From Siderastrea radians (taxonomy: Eukaryota > Cnidaria > Anthozoa > Scleractinia > Rhizangiidae): 64,000 nt of DNA. How positions within the stretch are numbered: position 1 is the stretch's first letter; every line of letters begins with the position of its first letter. Shown here in pieces: positions 10,694 through 21,715 of this stretch. Under the pieces are notes generated by a model. The model did not search any database, had not been told where the DNA came from, and saw nothing but the letters and a program-made list of their open reading frames with translations. The stretch is taken from NCBI GenBank assembly GCA_964017195.1, contig OZ024896.1, forward strand, positions 30,714,430-30,778,429, in the 5' to 3' direction. The translations under genes and the position numbers were made by a program.

Positions 10694-12170
10694 TGTCCAA
10701 TACACCCAAACTGACTCGATTCGTCTAAGGTAGTGACGACTCGTCTCGATTCGACTCGAATCGTCCATTGTGTAGTCGATTCGACTAACTGGAAAGTCGA
10801 TTTGCAAGACACTTAGAGGAAAAGTGGTCGAATCGACTCGATTCGAGTCGATTCGACTCGAATCGTCCTTTGTGTAGTCGATTCGACTAACTGGAAAGGC
10901 GATTTGCGAGACACTTAGAAAAAATCACACAAAAAGGCGAACAAGGAGGGTAGGAAAAGTGGTCAAATCGACTCGAATCGTCCGTTGTGTAGTCGATTCG
11001 ACTAACTGGAAAGTCGATTTGCAAGATACTTAGAAAAAAAATCACACAAAAAGGCGAACAGGGAGGGTAGGAAAAGTGGTCGAATCGACCCGATTCGAGT
11101 GGATTCGACTCAAATCGTCCGTTGTGTAGTCGATTCGACTAACTGGAAAGTCGATTTGCGAGATACCTAGAAAAAATCACACAAGAAGGCGAACAGGGAG
11201 GGTAGAAAAAGTGGTCGAATCGACTCGATTCGAGTCGATTCGACTCCAATCGTCCGTTGCGTAGTCGGTTCGACTAACTGGAATGTCGATTTGCGAGACA
11301 CTTAGAATCGTCCGTTGTGTAGTTGGTGTGTGGTCGAATCGACTCGATTCGAGTCGATTCGACTCGAATTGTCCGTTTTGTAGTCGATTCGACTAACTGG
11401 ATAGTCGATTTGCAAGACACTTAGAAAAAATCACACAAGAAGGCGAACAGGGAGGGTAGAAAATGTGGTCAAATCGACTCGATTCGAGTCGATTCGACTC
11501 GAATCGTCCGTTGTGTAGTCGATTCGACTAACTGGAAAGTCGATTTGCAAGATACTTAGAAAAAAAATCACACAAAAAGGCGAACAGGGAGGGTAGGAAA
11601 AGTGGTCGAATCGACTCGCTTTAAGAACGACGAAGGTTCATGTTACCTTCTTGTTGTTCCGGGTGCAAATCCTTCAGATCGACAGCACAAGCGAGGGAGA
11701 AGGTTCATTGCAATTTTCCTGTTTAGTGTCGCATCACGCTTTAAGAACGAGGAAGGTTCATGTTATCTTCTTGTCGTTCCGTGTGCAAATCCTTCAGATC
11801 GACAACACAAGCGAGGAAGAAGGTTCATTACAATGTTCCAGTTTAGTGTTGCATCAGTGACGCTTTAAGAACGAGAAAGGTCCATGTTATGCGTTCCTTG
11901 TTATGTCTTATTGTGTCACGCGCACATACTTGAAGGACTTTACGACCTGATTTCCGTTGAGTCGAATCGACTTTTGGGAATACGAATCAACTCGAATCGA
12001 GTCGATTCGTCAAAATTTTTCACCTCCCTGCGCATTTATTCGCGACCTGACTTCCGGTAAGTCGAGTTCCGCTAAACGGACTTCCGGTGAGTCGGAAGTC
12101 TTTGATCCTCGAGCTGACTCGAATCGTCTTTGCTTTAAGACGATTCGACTCAGTTTGGGTGTATTGGACA
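10694..12170. mobile_element. 1.48-kb TIR element built on TCGA-rich repeats
   Basis: The terminus TGTCCAATACACCCAAACTG (10694-10713) is mirrored by CAGTTTGGGTGTATTGGACA ending at 12170. The interior has two tandem arrays. Units of about 130 bp (10735-11610) each contain the nested palindromes GTCGATTCGACTCGAATCG and a TAGTCGATTCGACTAACTGG block. Units of 120-124 bp (11617-11866) begin CGCTTTAAGAACGA. No transposase is visible. AAGTAGCA occurs just outside both ends (10680 and 12177), possibly a target duplication offset by a few bases. Confidence 0.75.
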
Positions 12171-12214
12171 TGAGTGAAGTAGCACTCTCCTTTGATACTG
12201 TTTGATGTGTTGTA

Positions 12215-12715
12215 AAAGGTGGTTCTAATTTCTGAGACGGTGGATAAACTCCTGACTTGTAACTACTTGAATGAAAGCTACTGAGTAGTACTTCCTGTGG
12301 TAGTGTATATTATCTGTAAATGGACAGGTTTGAATCAGGACAACGACCAGAGACTTATGATTCACAGTTCACTTGACTCTGATGGTGACTTCCGCTCAGG
12401 TTGTCGAAACGTCAGTCAATGTCATCCCTAACAGTCCTTCTCAGGACTACACTCACCCGGACGATCGTAATTTACCGACCTATGACTCAGTTTATTATGC
12501 AGCACAAGGTTTTCTAGCTTTTCAGTCTTCGGATGAAATCCTAAAGTGTGACTATTCAAATGACATGTGTCGAGAGCACTACTTTGTTGTGTTGCTGTTT
12601 TTTATCATGCTGTACAAGGTGGTGCTTACTTTGGAGATCGTAGATAAAAACTTAACCTCAAGTGTGCCCATTCAAGTTAAAGCTACCAAGCTAGCAGTAC
12701 TTGTTCGTAGCCTGT
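12215..12715 (+). repeat. ~110-bp satellite, forward units
   Basis: Diverged units share GGATGAAATCCTAAAGTGTG, TGACTATTCAAATGA, AGTACTT(C)CTGTGGT, and GCTGTACAAGGTGGT. Units begin near 12215, 12500 and 12605. The first and second are separated by a different segment at 12340-12480 (CAGGTTGTCGAAACGTCAGT) that resembles a dispersed anthozoan repeat. The 119-codon open frame through here is a by-product. Confidence 0.6.
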
Positions 12716-12790
12716 TCCAGGCGTTCAGATAGTGGAGTGCTCGCTATATTTTCGCTCGCGCTCCACTACCTGAACGCCTGGAACAGGCTA
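12708..12790. repeat. 30-bp-stem hairpin
   Basis: TAGCCTGTTCCAGGCGTTCA with its continuation is mirrored by TGAACGCCTGGAACAGGCTA, giving an almost perfect stem of about 30 bp around a short CGCTATATTTTCGC loop. It sits exactly between the forward and reverse satellite arrays. Confidence 0.85.
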
Positions 12791-12929
12791 TACTTCTCGG
12801 TGAGACAGTTCATTCTTAGACAATTTACAAACTGATTTTTGAGCCGCACTTTTCTGAGATTTGAGACCTTGGACTCTCTGGGGAGTGAAATGCTTTATTA
12901 AAACCCTTTAATTTCTGATAGTGTCAAAG

Positions 12930-13345
12930 TTGAAATCTACAATTTCAACAGCACCACAGCAAAGTACTGTTCAACAGTCACACATAAGGATTTCATCCAC
13001 ATACTCAAAGGTTAGAACCACCCTATGCAACACAATAAACAGCATCACAGGAAAGTACTATTTACCAGTTGAATGTTTCCCTTCAGGATTGCATTTTAAG
13101 CATTGAGATTTCAATTCGCACTTTAGGATTTCATTCACTGACCAAACGTCAGAACCAAATAAGGTGTCTCAAGGTTGCTCAGTTCGTAACTTTGTCTTTG
13201 GACCTTTTGAGAGCGATATTCTTGATTTCACTTCATTCTTTCACTCGCAGAGTCATGTAGCGCCTACTGTTCTTACTTCTCTGAATACCAATGAAATCCT
13301 ATGGTGTGATATTCAGCAATTATACTCATTATTAAGCTGTATTTT
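12930..13345 (-). repeat. ~110-bp satellite, reverse units
   Basis: The same landmarks as at 12215-12715 appear reverse-complemented: CACAGCAAAGTACTGTTCAA, AAGGATTTCATCCAC, AAAGGTTAGAACCACC, and again CAGGAAAGTACTA and TAGGATTTCATTCACTGACC. Together with the forward arm and the central hairpin this makes a large imperfect inverted structure. Confidence 0.6.
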
Positions 13346-13583
13346 AATGAGTTTGCCGATTAAAATTTTGGATTCTTTGCAGCAAATTTGACAACAAATT
13401 TCAGTAATTGGGTGCTACTCTACTCTTTGGAATGCGAGATTGCTGCATGCACCGATCAACCCCAATTTTTGCGATTTTGAATGTTATTTAGGCAACCGAT
13501 GCCAAACCTGCACAAGAGACAGCTTTGTTTGCTTTTCTTGATGTCCACTCTGCAGCTATAGTCTTAAAGTTAAATTTTCTCTA
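13346..13583. other. Spacer, nothing recognised
   Basis: AT-rich sequence with no supported feature. Confidence 0.3.
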
Positions 13584-13599
13584 GGATAAGATAAGATAA

Positions 13600-13651
<52 letters not shown>

Positions 13652-14195
13652 GGACTATCTACCTATCTAACTAACTACAAAATTTAATAACAACAAATTC
13701 AAAATAACAAAAGAAAAGTCTGCTTTTCATGGAGGCCGTGTCTAAAATTCACTTACATGTAAAATTTAGATATTACTTTAAACTGTGCCGACTTAATTTA
13801 GATTTGAAATCGGCCAGTGAAGATGCTTGTCTTAGGTCTACAGGTAAGTTGTTCCACAACTGTGCTCCGCTGTACGGAAAACTTTTTTTGAGATAATCAG
13901 TTCGAGGTTGTGGAAGAACTAATTTGTTTTCGGTATTCCTTAAACGATAAGCACTAACATCGTCACGATATACGAATCTTGATCTCAGATAATCAGGAGT
14001 CATACCATGTAATGTTTTATACATTAGGATAGACTTCTGTTCCAATCTTTGATAATAGAGTCTTCGCCACCCCAGTGTCCGGAACAAATCATCTAAATTA
14101 CTATCATAGCTCGCAGACATTAGGGTACGAGCTGCGCGGTTTTGAAGCCTTTGCAGTTTTCCAGCAAGGCAACTTGTTAGGCGGTTGGTTGTCTG
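13584..14195 (-). mobile_element. 5'-truncated CR1/L2-like LINE, 3' end of ORF2
   Basis: Read on the minus strand, the C-terminal tail of a non-LTR reverse transcriptase runs from about 14195 to a stop at 13773. Landmarks are KLQRLQNRAARTL, then LGWRRLYYQR, YKTLHGMTPDYL and SGAQLWNNLPVDLR, all typical of the region after the RT fingers/palm in CR1/L2/jockey-type ORF2. A short 3' UTR follows, ending in a (TTATC)n tail (plus strand ATAAGATAAG at 13584-13610). Endonuclease and RT cores are absent, as expected from 5' truncation on insertion. It lies inside the 3' end of the NLR pseudogene and supplies that frame's stop. Confidence 0.88.
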
Positions 14196-16956
14196 GCAGT
14201 TTCAGTCTATCACTCATCTCCATTGCTTCCTCCTTCAATGCTTTCGCCTTCTCCATATTTCTTTTCTTTTTCCACCAGAAGGCCATTTGAGTTTTCACGT
14301 AGATTTTCCACCTGTGATCGTCCTCCAATTCCCGTTCTGCAATCTCCAAAGACTTTTCAAACAACTGCATTGCTTCTTCCATGCTGTCTTGATTTTGGTA
14401 ACAGATTCCTAAGTTAGTAAGTGTCAAAATGCATTCTTTGTGGTCTTTCACGCCAAGATTTGCCATCATCTCGAGAGCTTCTTTGTAGCGCTTGATAGAT
14501 ATCTGCTGATCTTGTACTGATCCCAGACCTTTCTTGCCATGAAAAAGATGAAAATCTGCAAGATCTTTAAGAAGCAGAGCAGTCATAATGTGGTTCTCAA
14601 GGCTCTCCCGAAGAAGACTCAATGCTTCATTCAACTTTTGTGCTGCCTCGTCACGTTCATTGCGATAGTTAAATTCTCGTCCAGCAAAAAGCAAAGTCAC
14701 CGCTTTCTGCCAATAATCTTTAGGCAGATGTTCCTCACATGACTTCAAAGCAATGCCAAAGGTTTCCTTTGCTTCCACTAGCTTTCTTTGTTCGGAGAGA
14801 AAACGGGCATGGTTATTAAGGAAAATAGCTTCAGACACTTTCTCTTTGTCAAATTCTGAGGCATTTTGAGAGTGCTCTTTTATGGCTTCCTCCAGGCACT
14901 TTTTGTATTCATTTCGATTTCCTACTTTCCTACTTTCATGGCCAAGAAGGCAGAGAAGTTCCACTCTTTTGCTGACATGCTCGTTGGATGTGAACACACA
15001 AAGCAATGCTTTAGGGAGCTGTACATAAACACTTGGGAGAAGACACATTTCTAAATAGAAACATTTCTGGGATAACCTCTTGACTAAAAGTTCTAGCATA
15101 GTTTTCATGGAGTCTGGATCTTGCTCTTTCAGTTTGCGAACGTAGTTTTGAAGAAAGTACTCAAAGTTTGGTCTGTCTTCATTAAAGGACTCAAGAGACT
15201 CTTTGCTCTTGTCTTTGCTCCAATACATATCGGCATTGTCAGCAAGGCGTGACATGAAATGAGTACAAGCCAATTTCACTCCTTGATCTAAAAGTTGAAG
15301 GTCCTTCACTTGACCAACCTTCTTCGCATATGCTTGAATTAGGGAATGGATCTCATACCTATGTGAGGCTGGCTGTTGAATAAGCGATCGGTTTTTCAGC
15401 GAACGAAGAACTGATATTGATTGAATGTTAGAATTCATGCATGGTGTCATCGCAGCCTTGGCGGCATAAGAGTTAAACGAGCCGGGGAATACGCTCATAA
15501 GAACAAGGGCTTTTTGTTCAGTTTTGCTCAAGAGGTCAAACGACGTCTTGATAGCTTATTCTACAGAATTGTCATCGTTCTCTTCCTCTCGAAGGACTTC
15601 TAGGGGCTGTTTCTTGAGACGTTCAATTAGTTCGTCTTCATTGTAGTCAGATAGCAATGAGCCAACGATACAGAGCGCCAGGGGTAAATAGCCACACAGT
15701 TCAACTAATGTCTCTGTTTTTGTGAGCGTTTGCTTAATAGTGTGATCCAATGCATCTTTGCATCTTTAGGGGATAAAGAATTCAGTCTCGCTTCTCTTAC
15801 ATTCAGACTGCTGGGGTCTTTAAATGTTTTCCGAGAAGTAATAACAAAATTCAATTACGCCCAGACAGATTTCTCATGTTGTATAAAATTCTTATAAAGT
15901 GGACTCGGTCACCTGACTCGAGAACGTCGTCTGCATTGTCCAAAACGAAAGTAATACGTTGTTGTTGCTGCTTGCTCCAGTTAAGCAGCCATTGCTGGGG
16001 ATTCTCTGGCGGCTGGGAATGTGTCTTACTGCAGACGAGAATCATTGAAGTAGCTACATCCGTTACGTTTTTCTTGGATCTCAGAAAACAGAATAAAACT
16101 GTCGTTTTATGATCTGGATTGGCGACCAGTTCATGGCACACTTTGTTAGCTACAGTTGACTTTCCAAATCCTGGTCCACCCGTTATCTTAACTGCGGCTA
16201 CTTGCCCTCCTAGGGTGGCTTCCATGACCTTTTTTATCCGTAAAGAACGACCGAAGACATCTTGAGCTTCATCTGGAATGCAGTTTGTAAGCTGTCAGGG
16301 TGTTTCCCCTAAAATGGAGTGTTGAAATGTTGAGATTTTGCTTTCCATTTGTTGAACGTCTTGCTCCAACTTTTCTAATCGTGGCTCAATATCAAGTTTC
16401 CATTTATTGACTTCTTCCTCCACGCGACGTTCGGTGTCGTGATCGATCGGGCAAGTCTTTAGGCGTCCTATTTCTAGTGGTTTAAAACCCAAGTCTACCG
16501 TTGCTAAGGAGATCTTATCCCATTTGTCTTGAAACTTATCATCAGGAATGCCAGTGGAAATACTGACACAGTTTATTCCAGAAGTATTTGATTCTGACAA
16601 TATTTGCTTCAGGACTGGCATCACCGTCTGCAGGCATGTCGTGCCATCCAGTCGAAGGCTCCAACAAATTGCAAATTTCCCGAAGCAACAGATGTAGAAG
16701 CGTGATGTCAAATGTTTTGGAATCTGGTGGGTCTCCTGAAGGGGGAAATAGCTTTTCCCTCTGGTTGCCGGTCAACGCACGTTTCCTTCGAAGGTCTTGA
16801 AGCCTTGTAAGGTTGTTGTTCAACACTGCTTGCAATGTTCCAGTCGGGTGAATAGAGTGTAAATACTTTATCAAAACGTGTGCCTCCATCAAACAGTAAT
16901 CGAGCCAGTCTTGTGCCATTCGTTTTTTCCTCCGAAGCCGTTAAAATGGAAGACAT
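14104..16956 (-). pseudogene. HEPN/NB-ARC/TPR NLR-like pseudogene
   Basis: This is a diverged paralogue of the intact gene at 34026-36887, aligned from the N-terminus (SEEKTNGTRLARLL) to the last TPR-like repeat (MSDRLK, compare MSYRLV). Breaks on the minus strand are: a frameshift near 16890; a frameshift near 16565; an in-frame TGA at 16295-16297; a frameshift near 15860; and an in-frame TAA at 15556-15558. From 15555 to 14104 one frame stays open. The Walker A (GGPGFGKST) and Walker B (ITFVLDNAD) motifs survive, but the HEPN motif RNELCH of the intact gene reads WNKLCQ here. Beyond about 14195 the frame continues into LINE sequence (KTAKASKPRSS) and stops at 14104. The 14104-15531 segment is long enough to be mistaken for a 475-residue gene. 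Confidence 0.92.
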
Positions 16957-17383
16957 TTTAACGAATTTTTGTGTCCGAGTATTTTACACAGACGTGATTT
17001 GCGCATGCAAGCGAAATTTGCATATCTCTGTCCTTACAACCCGTCAATCACGAACAGACACCTATTGTTCTATTTGACGGTTAGCTGGAGATCTGAGGTA
17101 GCCAGGCTGTTTCAAAAAATAAATGTCAGTTCTATCTATTTATTACTTTTACAGTAGTGTTCATTGGTGATTGCTAATCAGTGATCAGTGTCATATAAAG
17201 TTCGAATTAAAATAGACACGGTCGACATGCATGATCGACTGGCTGAAACTTGCTAACTCAGCTTATTTAGCTACCGTTTTTAGTTCTCGGAATAGTACAT
17301 TGCTTCTAAGAATTAAACAACTGATATAGCTTTTGGTATTATATATAGGTAGAAAGGTGGGTATATGTCAACCATATAATAAT
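16957..17383. other. Spacer upstream of the NLR pseudogene
   Basis: This is immediately 5' of the pseudogene start. No convincing match to the intact gene's upstream sequence is visible here; that match lies further away at 24912-25031. No TATA box or other element can be supported. Confidence 0.35.
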
Positions 17384-17790
17384 AATAATAATCAACTTTA
17401 TTTAAAGAGGGTAAACACGTAACACGTAACAGTAAAAAACTGAAAAACCAGTGGCCCTCTAATATATAATACAATTAAGAACAAAAATAATGATAATTAT
17501 CTAAGAATCTAAAGTTACAAAATTTAATTAAAAATACGATATAATATAAAAACTAGGAAAAATTACTCTAAAAATGACGAAATTGATATAAAAAGAATTT
17601 AACTAAAAGGTAAAATGATCTAAAGGTTTGTAGGTGTCCTTAAAATAATCAAACATGGCCTTCTTAAAACTTACTAAACCTGGCTTGTTTCTAATGTTGC
17701 TAGGTATCATATTCCAGAGGCGTGTAGTCGATACTGTGAAAGACCTTCCTCCCTCTGACTCCCGTTTGAATCGGGGACAGACAAGGTTGT
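17384..17790 (-). mobile_element. Second LINE 3' end (CR1/L2-like)
   Basis: On the minus strand, codons read PRFKRESEGGRSFTVSTTRL, then WNMIPSNIRNKPGLVSFKKA and MFDYFKDTYKPLDHF before a stop. This is the typical LWN-(L/I)P-S-I-R...FK extreme C-terminus of a CR1/L2-like ORF2. A 3' UTR and an (ATT)n tail follow (AATAATAATAAT at about 17380-17395 on the plus strand). Only about 400 bp is left. Confidence 0.8.
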
Positions 17791-17794
17791 GTAT

Positions 17795-17872
17795 ATGTGA
17801 AGCAACCTAGTATATGTCTCAGACAAGGTTATGTATATGTGACAGACAAGGTTATGCATATGTGAAGCAACC
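17795..17872. repeat. Short direct repeats GACAAGGTTATGTATATGTGA
   Basis: Three near-identical copies of a 20-21 bp unit (starting near 17782, 17822 and 17846) directly abut the 5' end of the LINE fragment. They may have formed at its insertion. Confidence 0.5.
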
Positions 17873-18126
17873 GATCAAAAAAGAAATTAAAAAGAGTTTA
17901 CAAACATGCAAGACGAAGAATTCAAGACTTCCTAAATTATCTAACAAAATCGGTTTACAAGATGAGCTTGTAACCGAAATCGTATTCTTCGACGAGCGTT
18001 GAATTTGTTTTTATTATATAGACAAGAGTGTTTTAGTGGAAAATAGACCACTCATAAATTTCATACGAAACTACATCCGGGACTCGAGTGGCGTATTTTC
18101 CATATTCTCACTAGTGAGGATATCGA

Positions 18127-18134
18127 TGACGTCA
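18127..18134. promoter_or_regulatory. Isolated CRE-type palindrome
   Basis: A single TGACGTCA lies in GATGACGTCATTTCCCGC. No transcription unit beside it is supported, so a regulatory role is only possible. Confidence 0.25.
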
Positions 18135-18194
18135 TTTCCCGCTTTGAAACCGTTGTTTGTGCGAAAAAACTCCTGTCTATTCAATAAAAAGAAA

Positions 18195-18331
18195 ATTACA
18201 CGGCGGCTTGAAAATATGAATTTTATTTTCGAGTGGTAAAAACAATATTTTACTCACTCGCTACGCTCGTTCATAAAATATTGCTTTTACCACGAGAAAA
18301 TAAAATTCATATCTTCAAGCCGCCGTGTAAT
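18195..18331. mobile_element. Foldback MITE with ATTACACGGCGGCTTG arms
   Basis: ATTACACGGCGGCTTGAA is mirrored by TTCAAGCCGCCGTGTAAT. The inner arms, AATTTTATTTTCGAGTGGTA and the inverse of AAAATAAAATTCATA with its CGTGGTAAAA neighbour, also pair, leaving a loop of about 30 bp. It is non-coding. Confidence 0.85.
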
Positions 18332-18335
18332 ATCC

Positions 18336-18552
18336 TCTATGTATTCCTAATTGACAAGGAAGTGATATTAATGGTAAATTGTTCCAAGAAGCACTGAGTA
18401 GGGCATGAGAGGTTTCCGAGAAACGATAGTAGACGTCGAATTGATTGTTTGTTTTCCAAGACTCTCAGTGTTAATCATGTAATTTCTAAAACATTCCTTG
18501 GGGGAGGGGGTAATCGGCTAAATATTAGACTTGGTTTGTCTGCTAACTCATG
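18336..18552. other. Spacer, nothing recognised
   Basis: Unique-looking AT-rich sequence between the foldback MITE and the 6.2-kb inverted structure. Confidence 0.3.
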
Positions 18553-19044
18553 TTAGGTAAACTTAAGGTTACTCTGGACCTTTGTGGGTGTCCTCCCGTG
18601 TCCTCCGGGAAAAAAATTCATATGCGCGCCATTTTAAAGGAAAGCACGGCAAACTATATATCGTTGAAAAGCTTAATAAATGTAGATTTCGGGAAAAAAA
18701 TGAACTGCCAGTTTTTTAAATTCCACAAAAGAAAATTGCAAAAATTACCACCAAAATGACCATGCGTCATTCAATCAAACAAATGAATTAATAGGGTACC
18801 AAAATTCGGCAGATTTCTGTGAAATTTGGCCGAACATTCCTTAGATGTTGTGAAACAAAAGTGTGTCCGGGATTTTTGAAATTTATAATATTTCACCTGT
18901 GGCGATCTTCAATGCAATACCCATCGCACATTCTTTGCCGCTCGAACTTGACAAATTAATTAAAAAATAACCAGTTAGAATATCGAAAAGAGGCTATCTC
19001 TAAAATATGGAACGGGAACGGGAACGGGAACGGGAAAGGGAAAC

Positions 19045-19567
19045 GGGAATGGGGAATCTCTAAAATAGGGAATCTCTAAAATGGGGAATCTCCAAAATAG
19101 GGAATCTCTAAAATGGGGAATCTCTAAAATAAGGAATCTCTAAAACGGGGAATCTTTAAAATAGGGAATCTCTAAAATAGGGAATCTCTAAAATAGGGAA
19201 TCTCTAAAATGGGGAATCTCTAAAATAGGGAATCGTTAAAACGGGAATCTCTAAAATAGGGAATCTCTAAAATAGGGAATCTCTAAAACGGGGAATCTCT
19301 AAAATGGGGAATCTCTAAAATAGGGAATCTCTAAAACTGGGAATCTCTAAAATAGGGAATCTCTAAAAAGGGGAATCTCTAAAATAGGGAATCTCTAAAA
19401 TAGGGAATCTCTAAAACAGGGAATCTCTAAAATAGGGAATCTCTAAAATAGTGAATCTCTAAAATAGGGAATCTCTAAAACGGGGAATCTCTAAGAGAGG
19501 GAATCTCTAAAATGGGGAATCTCTAAAAAAGGGAATCTCTAAAATAGGGAATCTCTAAAACGGGGAT
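19045..19567 (+). repeat. 16-bp satellite AGGGAATCTCTAAAAT, array 1
   Basis: About 32 copies of GGGAATCTCTAAAA(TA/CG/TG)G are visible. Variation concentrates at the two bases after AAAA (TA, CG or TG), the pattern expected if an original CpG decays by deamination. A short GGGAAC array (19013-19045) leads into it. Confidence 0.92.
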
Positions 19568-20284
19568 AATCTCGTTCCCAGATCTCGCGGGTGGGCGAAG
19601 CCGAAGGCGAGATCTGGTCAAATCCGACTTGTACCACGTGATTGCCTGTCAGGAATGTGGCAGGCAAGTCAATAGCGCATTCCCGAGACAATTCTAAGAA
19701 AATGGCAATCAAATGAATAACCAACGCTTAACCAAATGAATAACGAATGCTTAACCAATCTTGTCTTTCCTGGAATGATATCTTGCAAAGTATTTTACTA
19801 AAGAATAAAGCAGAAGGCAATCATCAAAGTTCAGTTCGGGTAAATAATATTTATTTCATTTTTTTAAAAAGTGTTCATTCGGCGGCTACATGCAATGACT
19901 AGACATGTCTAGGTTTTATGCAAATCTGATCGGGTCACGTAAATATTCTTAAGGCGGATTCTTAAGGCGGAACATCGCTATTCGTTAGAAATAGCTTTAT
20001 AATGCTATGAAGAACTGAGAAGAAATCTTCTTGACTTTTGAGGCCGACTGTAAACAACGAACTGTCCCAAGAATGCATATATTATGATTGCGTGCACAAT
20101 GTCTAATTTGCATAAAAACAGACATTGAATTCCCTAGAGGCCCTAAGAAGCCTCGCAACGCACGTTCAAATTTTAACGCTGTGACAGCCATGTTTTGAAA
20201 CAGCCGATCAAAAAAATCGAATTTTCTTACTTGACCAGATCTCGCCTTCGGCTTCGCCCACCCGCGAGATCTGGGAACGAGATT
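19568..20284. mobile_element. ATTCTCG-family TIR element inside the satellite
   Basis: AATCTCGTTCCCAGATCTCG is mirrored at the right end by CGAGATCTGGGAACGAGATT. The mirror continues through a GGGTGGGCGAAGCCGAAGGC block, giving arms of about 53 bp. The flanks read AAAACGGGGAT before and AAAACGGGGAA after (10 of 11 identical), the same 11-bp duplication length as in the related copies at 31810 and 38690. Part of that match could come from the satellite itself. The 717-bp body has no recognisable gene. Confidence 0.85.
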
Positions 20285-20594
20285 AAAACGGGGAATCTCT
20301 AAAATAGGGAATCTCTAAAATAGGGAATCTCTAAAAAGGGGAATCTCTAAAATAGGGAATCTCTAAAACGGGGAATCTCTAAAATAGAGAATCTCTAAAA
20401 CGGGGAATCTCTAAAATGGGGAATCGCAAAAATAGTGAATCTCTAAAATGGGGAATCTCTAAAACGGGGAATCTCTAAAACGGGGAATCTCTAAACTAGG
20501 GAATCTCTAAAATAGGGAATCTTTAAAATAGGGAATCTCTAAAACAGGGAATCTCTTAAATGGGGAATCTCTAAAATAGGGAATCTCTAAAATG
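20285..20594 (+). repeat. 16-bp satellite, array 2
   Basis: This continues array 1 after the inserted element, with about 19 copies in the same orientation and with the same AAAA(TA/CG/TG)G variability. Confidence 0.92.
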
Positions 20595-20812
20595 GCAAAC
20601 CTTCTTTAGAAGCTCAGCTTAGCGGGGTAAAAAGGTCAAGGTCGCGTTCTATGACTGATTGATTTCGATCACTTCGTAGGTTTCTGGTTTTCATCGCTGG
20701 GAGGTTAACTGTCGATGTGCAGTACCATCGGACCTCAGACGTCCTTTAAGAAGGGTCTTTTTCGCTCCCTTCACGCAGTATTGATTTCACTCCGCGGTTT
20801 GAAAAAAATAAC

Positions 20813-21072
20813 CACGTGATCACAAGTTCATGGACCGCAAGATCAGCCAAGATCAGCAACGCTCAACGTTTGGTGAATGAATTTTTACTCGCCGTCATAT
20901 TTTTTGGCCTCAGATAACACTTTTCCTAAATTTTTCCTCAATGGAGACCTTTCATTTCAGGAACGGCGTTTTTTGAGAGCATTTCTGATGATTGCGAGTT
21001 CATTCATCCATCGCATTTTCAAGTTTACAAATCTTGGGTTCAGCTTGTAGTCATCGAACTTGTGATCACGTG
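20813..21072. mobile_element. Foldback element with CACGTGATCACAAGTTC arms
   Basis: A perfect 17-bp inverted pair, CACGTGATCACAAGTTC (20813-20829) and GAACTTGTGATCACGTG (21056-21072), bounds a 226-bp interior with weaker mirrored patches. It lies within the 6.2-kb inverted structure. A 120-codon open frame starting at 21062 has no recognised domain. Confidence 0.6.
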
Positions 21073-21715
21073 GCCCATGAAGAGGGCCAAAAAAATCCAC
21101 CCTCAAAAAACGTCTAAGGTCGATACTAACTATGATTGTCGGCAGGGAAACAAATGGGATCATCAGTTGGGTTGTGAATTTCAGAGTTCGCGTTATTTAA
21201 ATCTCTGCTTGAAAGGCGCACTAATAATAACCTCCAACCGCTGTGATGCGGCTGATTTACCCCTGCTTATCTATCTGATCTATACTCGACGGGCCTGTGG
21301 AGCCAGGGTAGCATCTGTGAGGCTTACAGATGCACGTGAAAAACGTATTTATTGTAATCGCCAGAGTCTGTTTGGCTTACTTGAGCAGATCGACTCATTC
21401 GGTAACCTGAAGCGGAAAGCATAAAGGTTGATTTCCACTGTTGCGTATAGTTTAAGTGCGTACGGACGTGAATTTAACTGGCTTTACGTGGGTAAATAAC
21501 ATTAGAGACCATGTATGAGCGGCTTACGTAAACGTAAAAAGGTAACTTCCTAAATCAAGTTCGGATCTTTAAGCAGCGCTCCCATTAATTTGTAAAGCAA
21601 ATGTAATTTGTTTATGGTAACTGCGAACACGGAATCGAATGGAACCAAACATAACGAAAAAGGAATAAAACGAAACAAAGCGAAAAAACGAAAAAGAAAC
21701 GGAAATTAATTTTAC

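Noticed and set aside
12373..12732. 119-residue protein
   Set aside because: It spans a dispersed repeat and two satellite units and ends in a hairpin, with no conserved domain.
14104..15531. Stand-alone 475-residue gene
   Set aside because: It is the C-terminal part of an NLR pseudogene with upstream stops and frameshifts, and its last residues come from a LINE.
19045..20594. CRISPR array
   Set aside because: Repeats are contiguous 16-mers with no spacers, in a eukaryotic context. This is a satellite.
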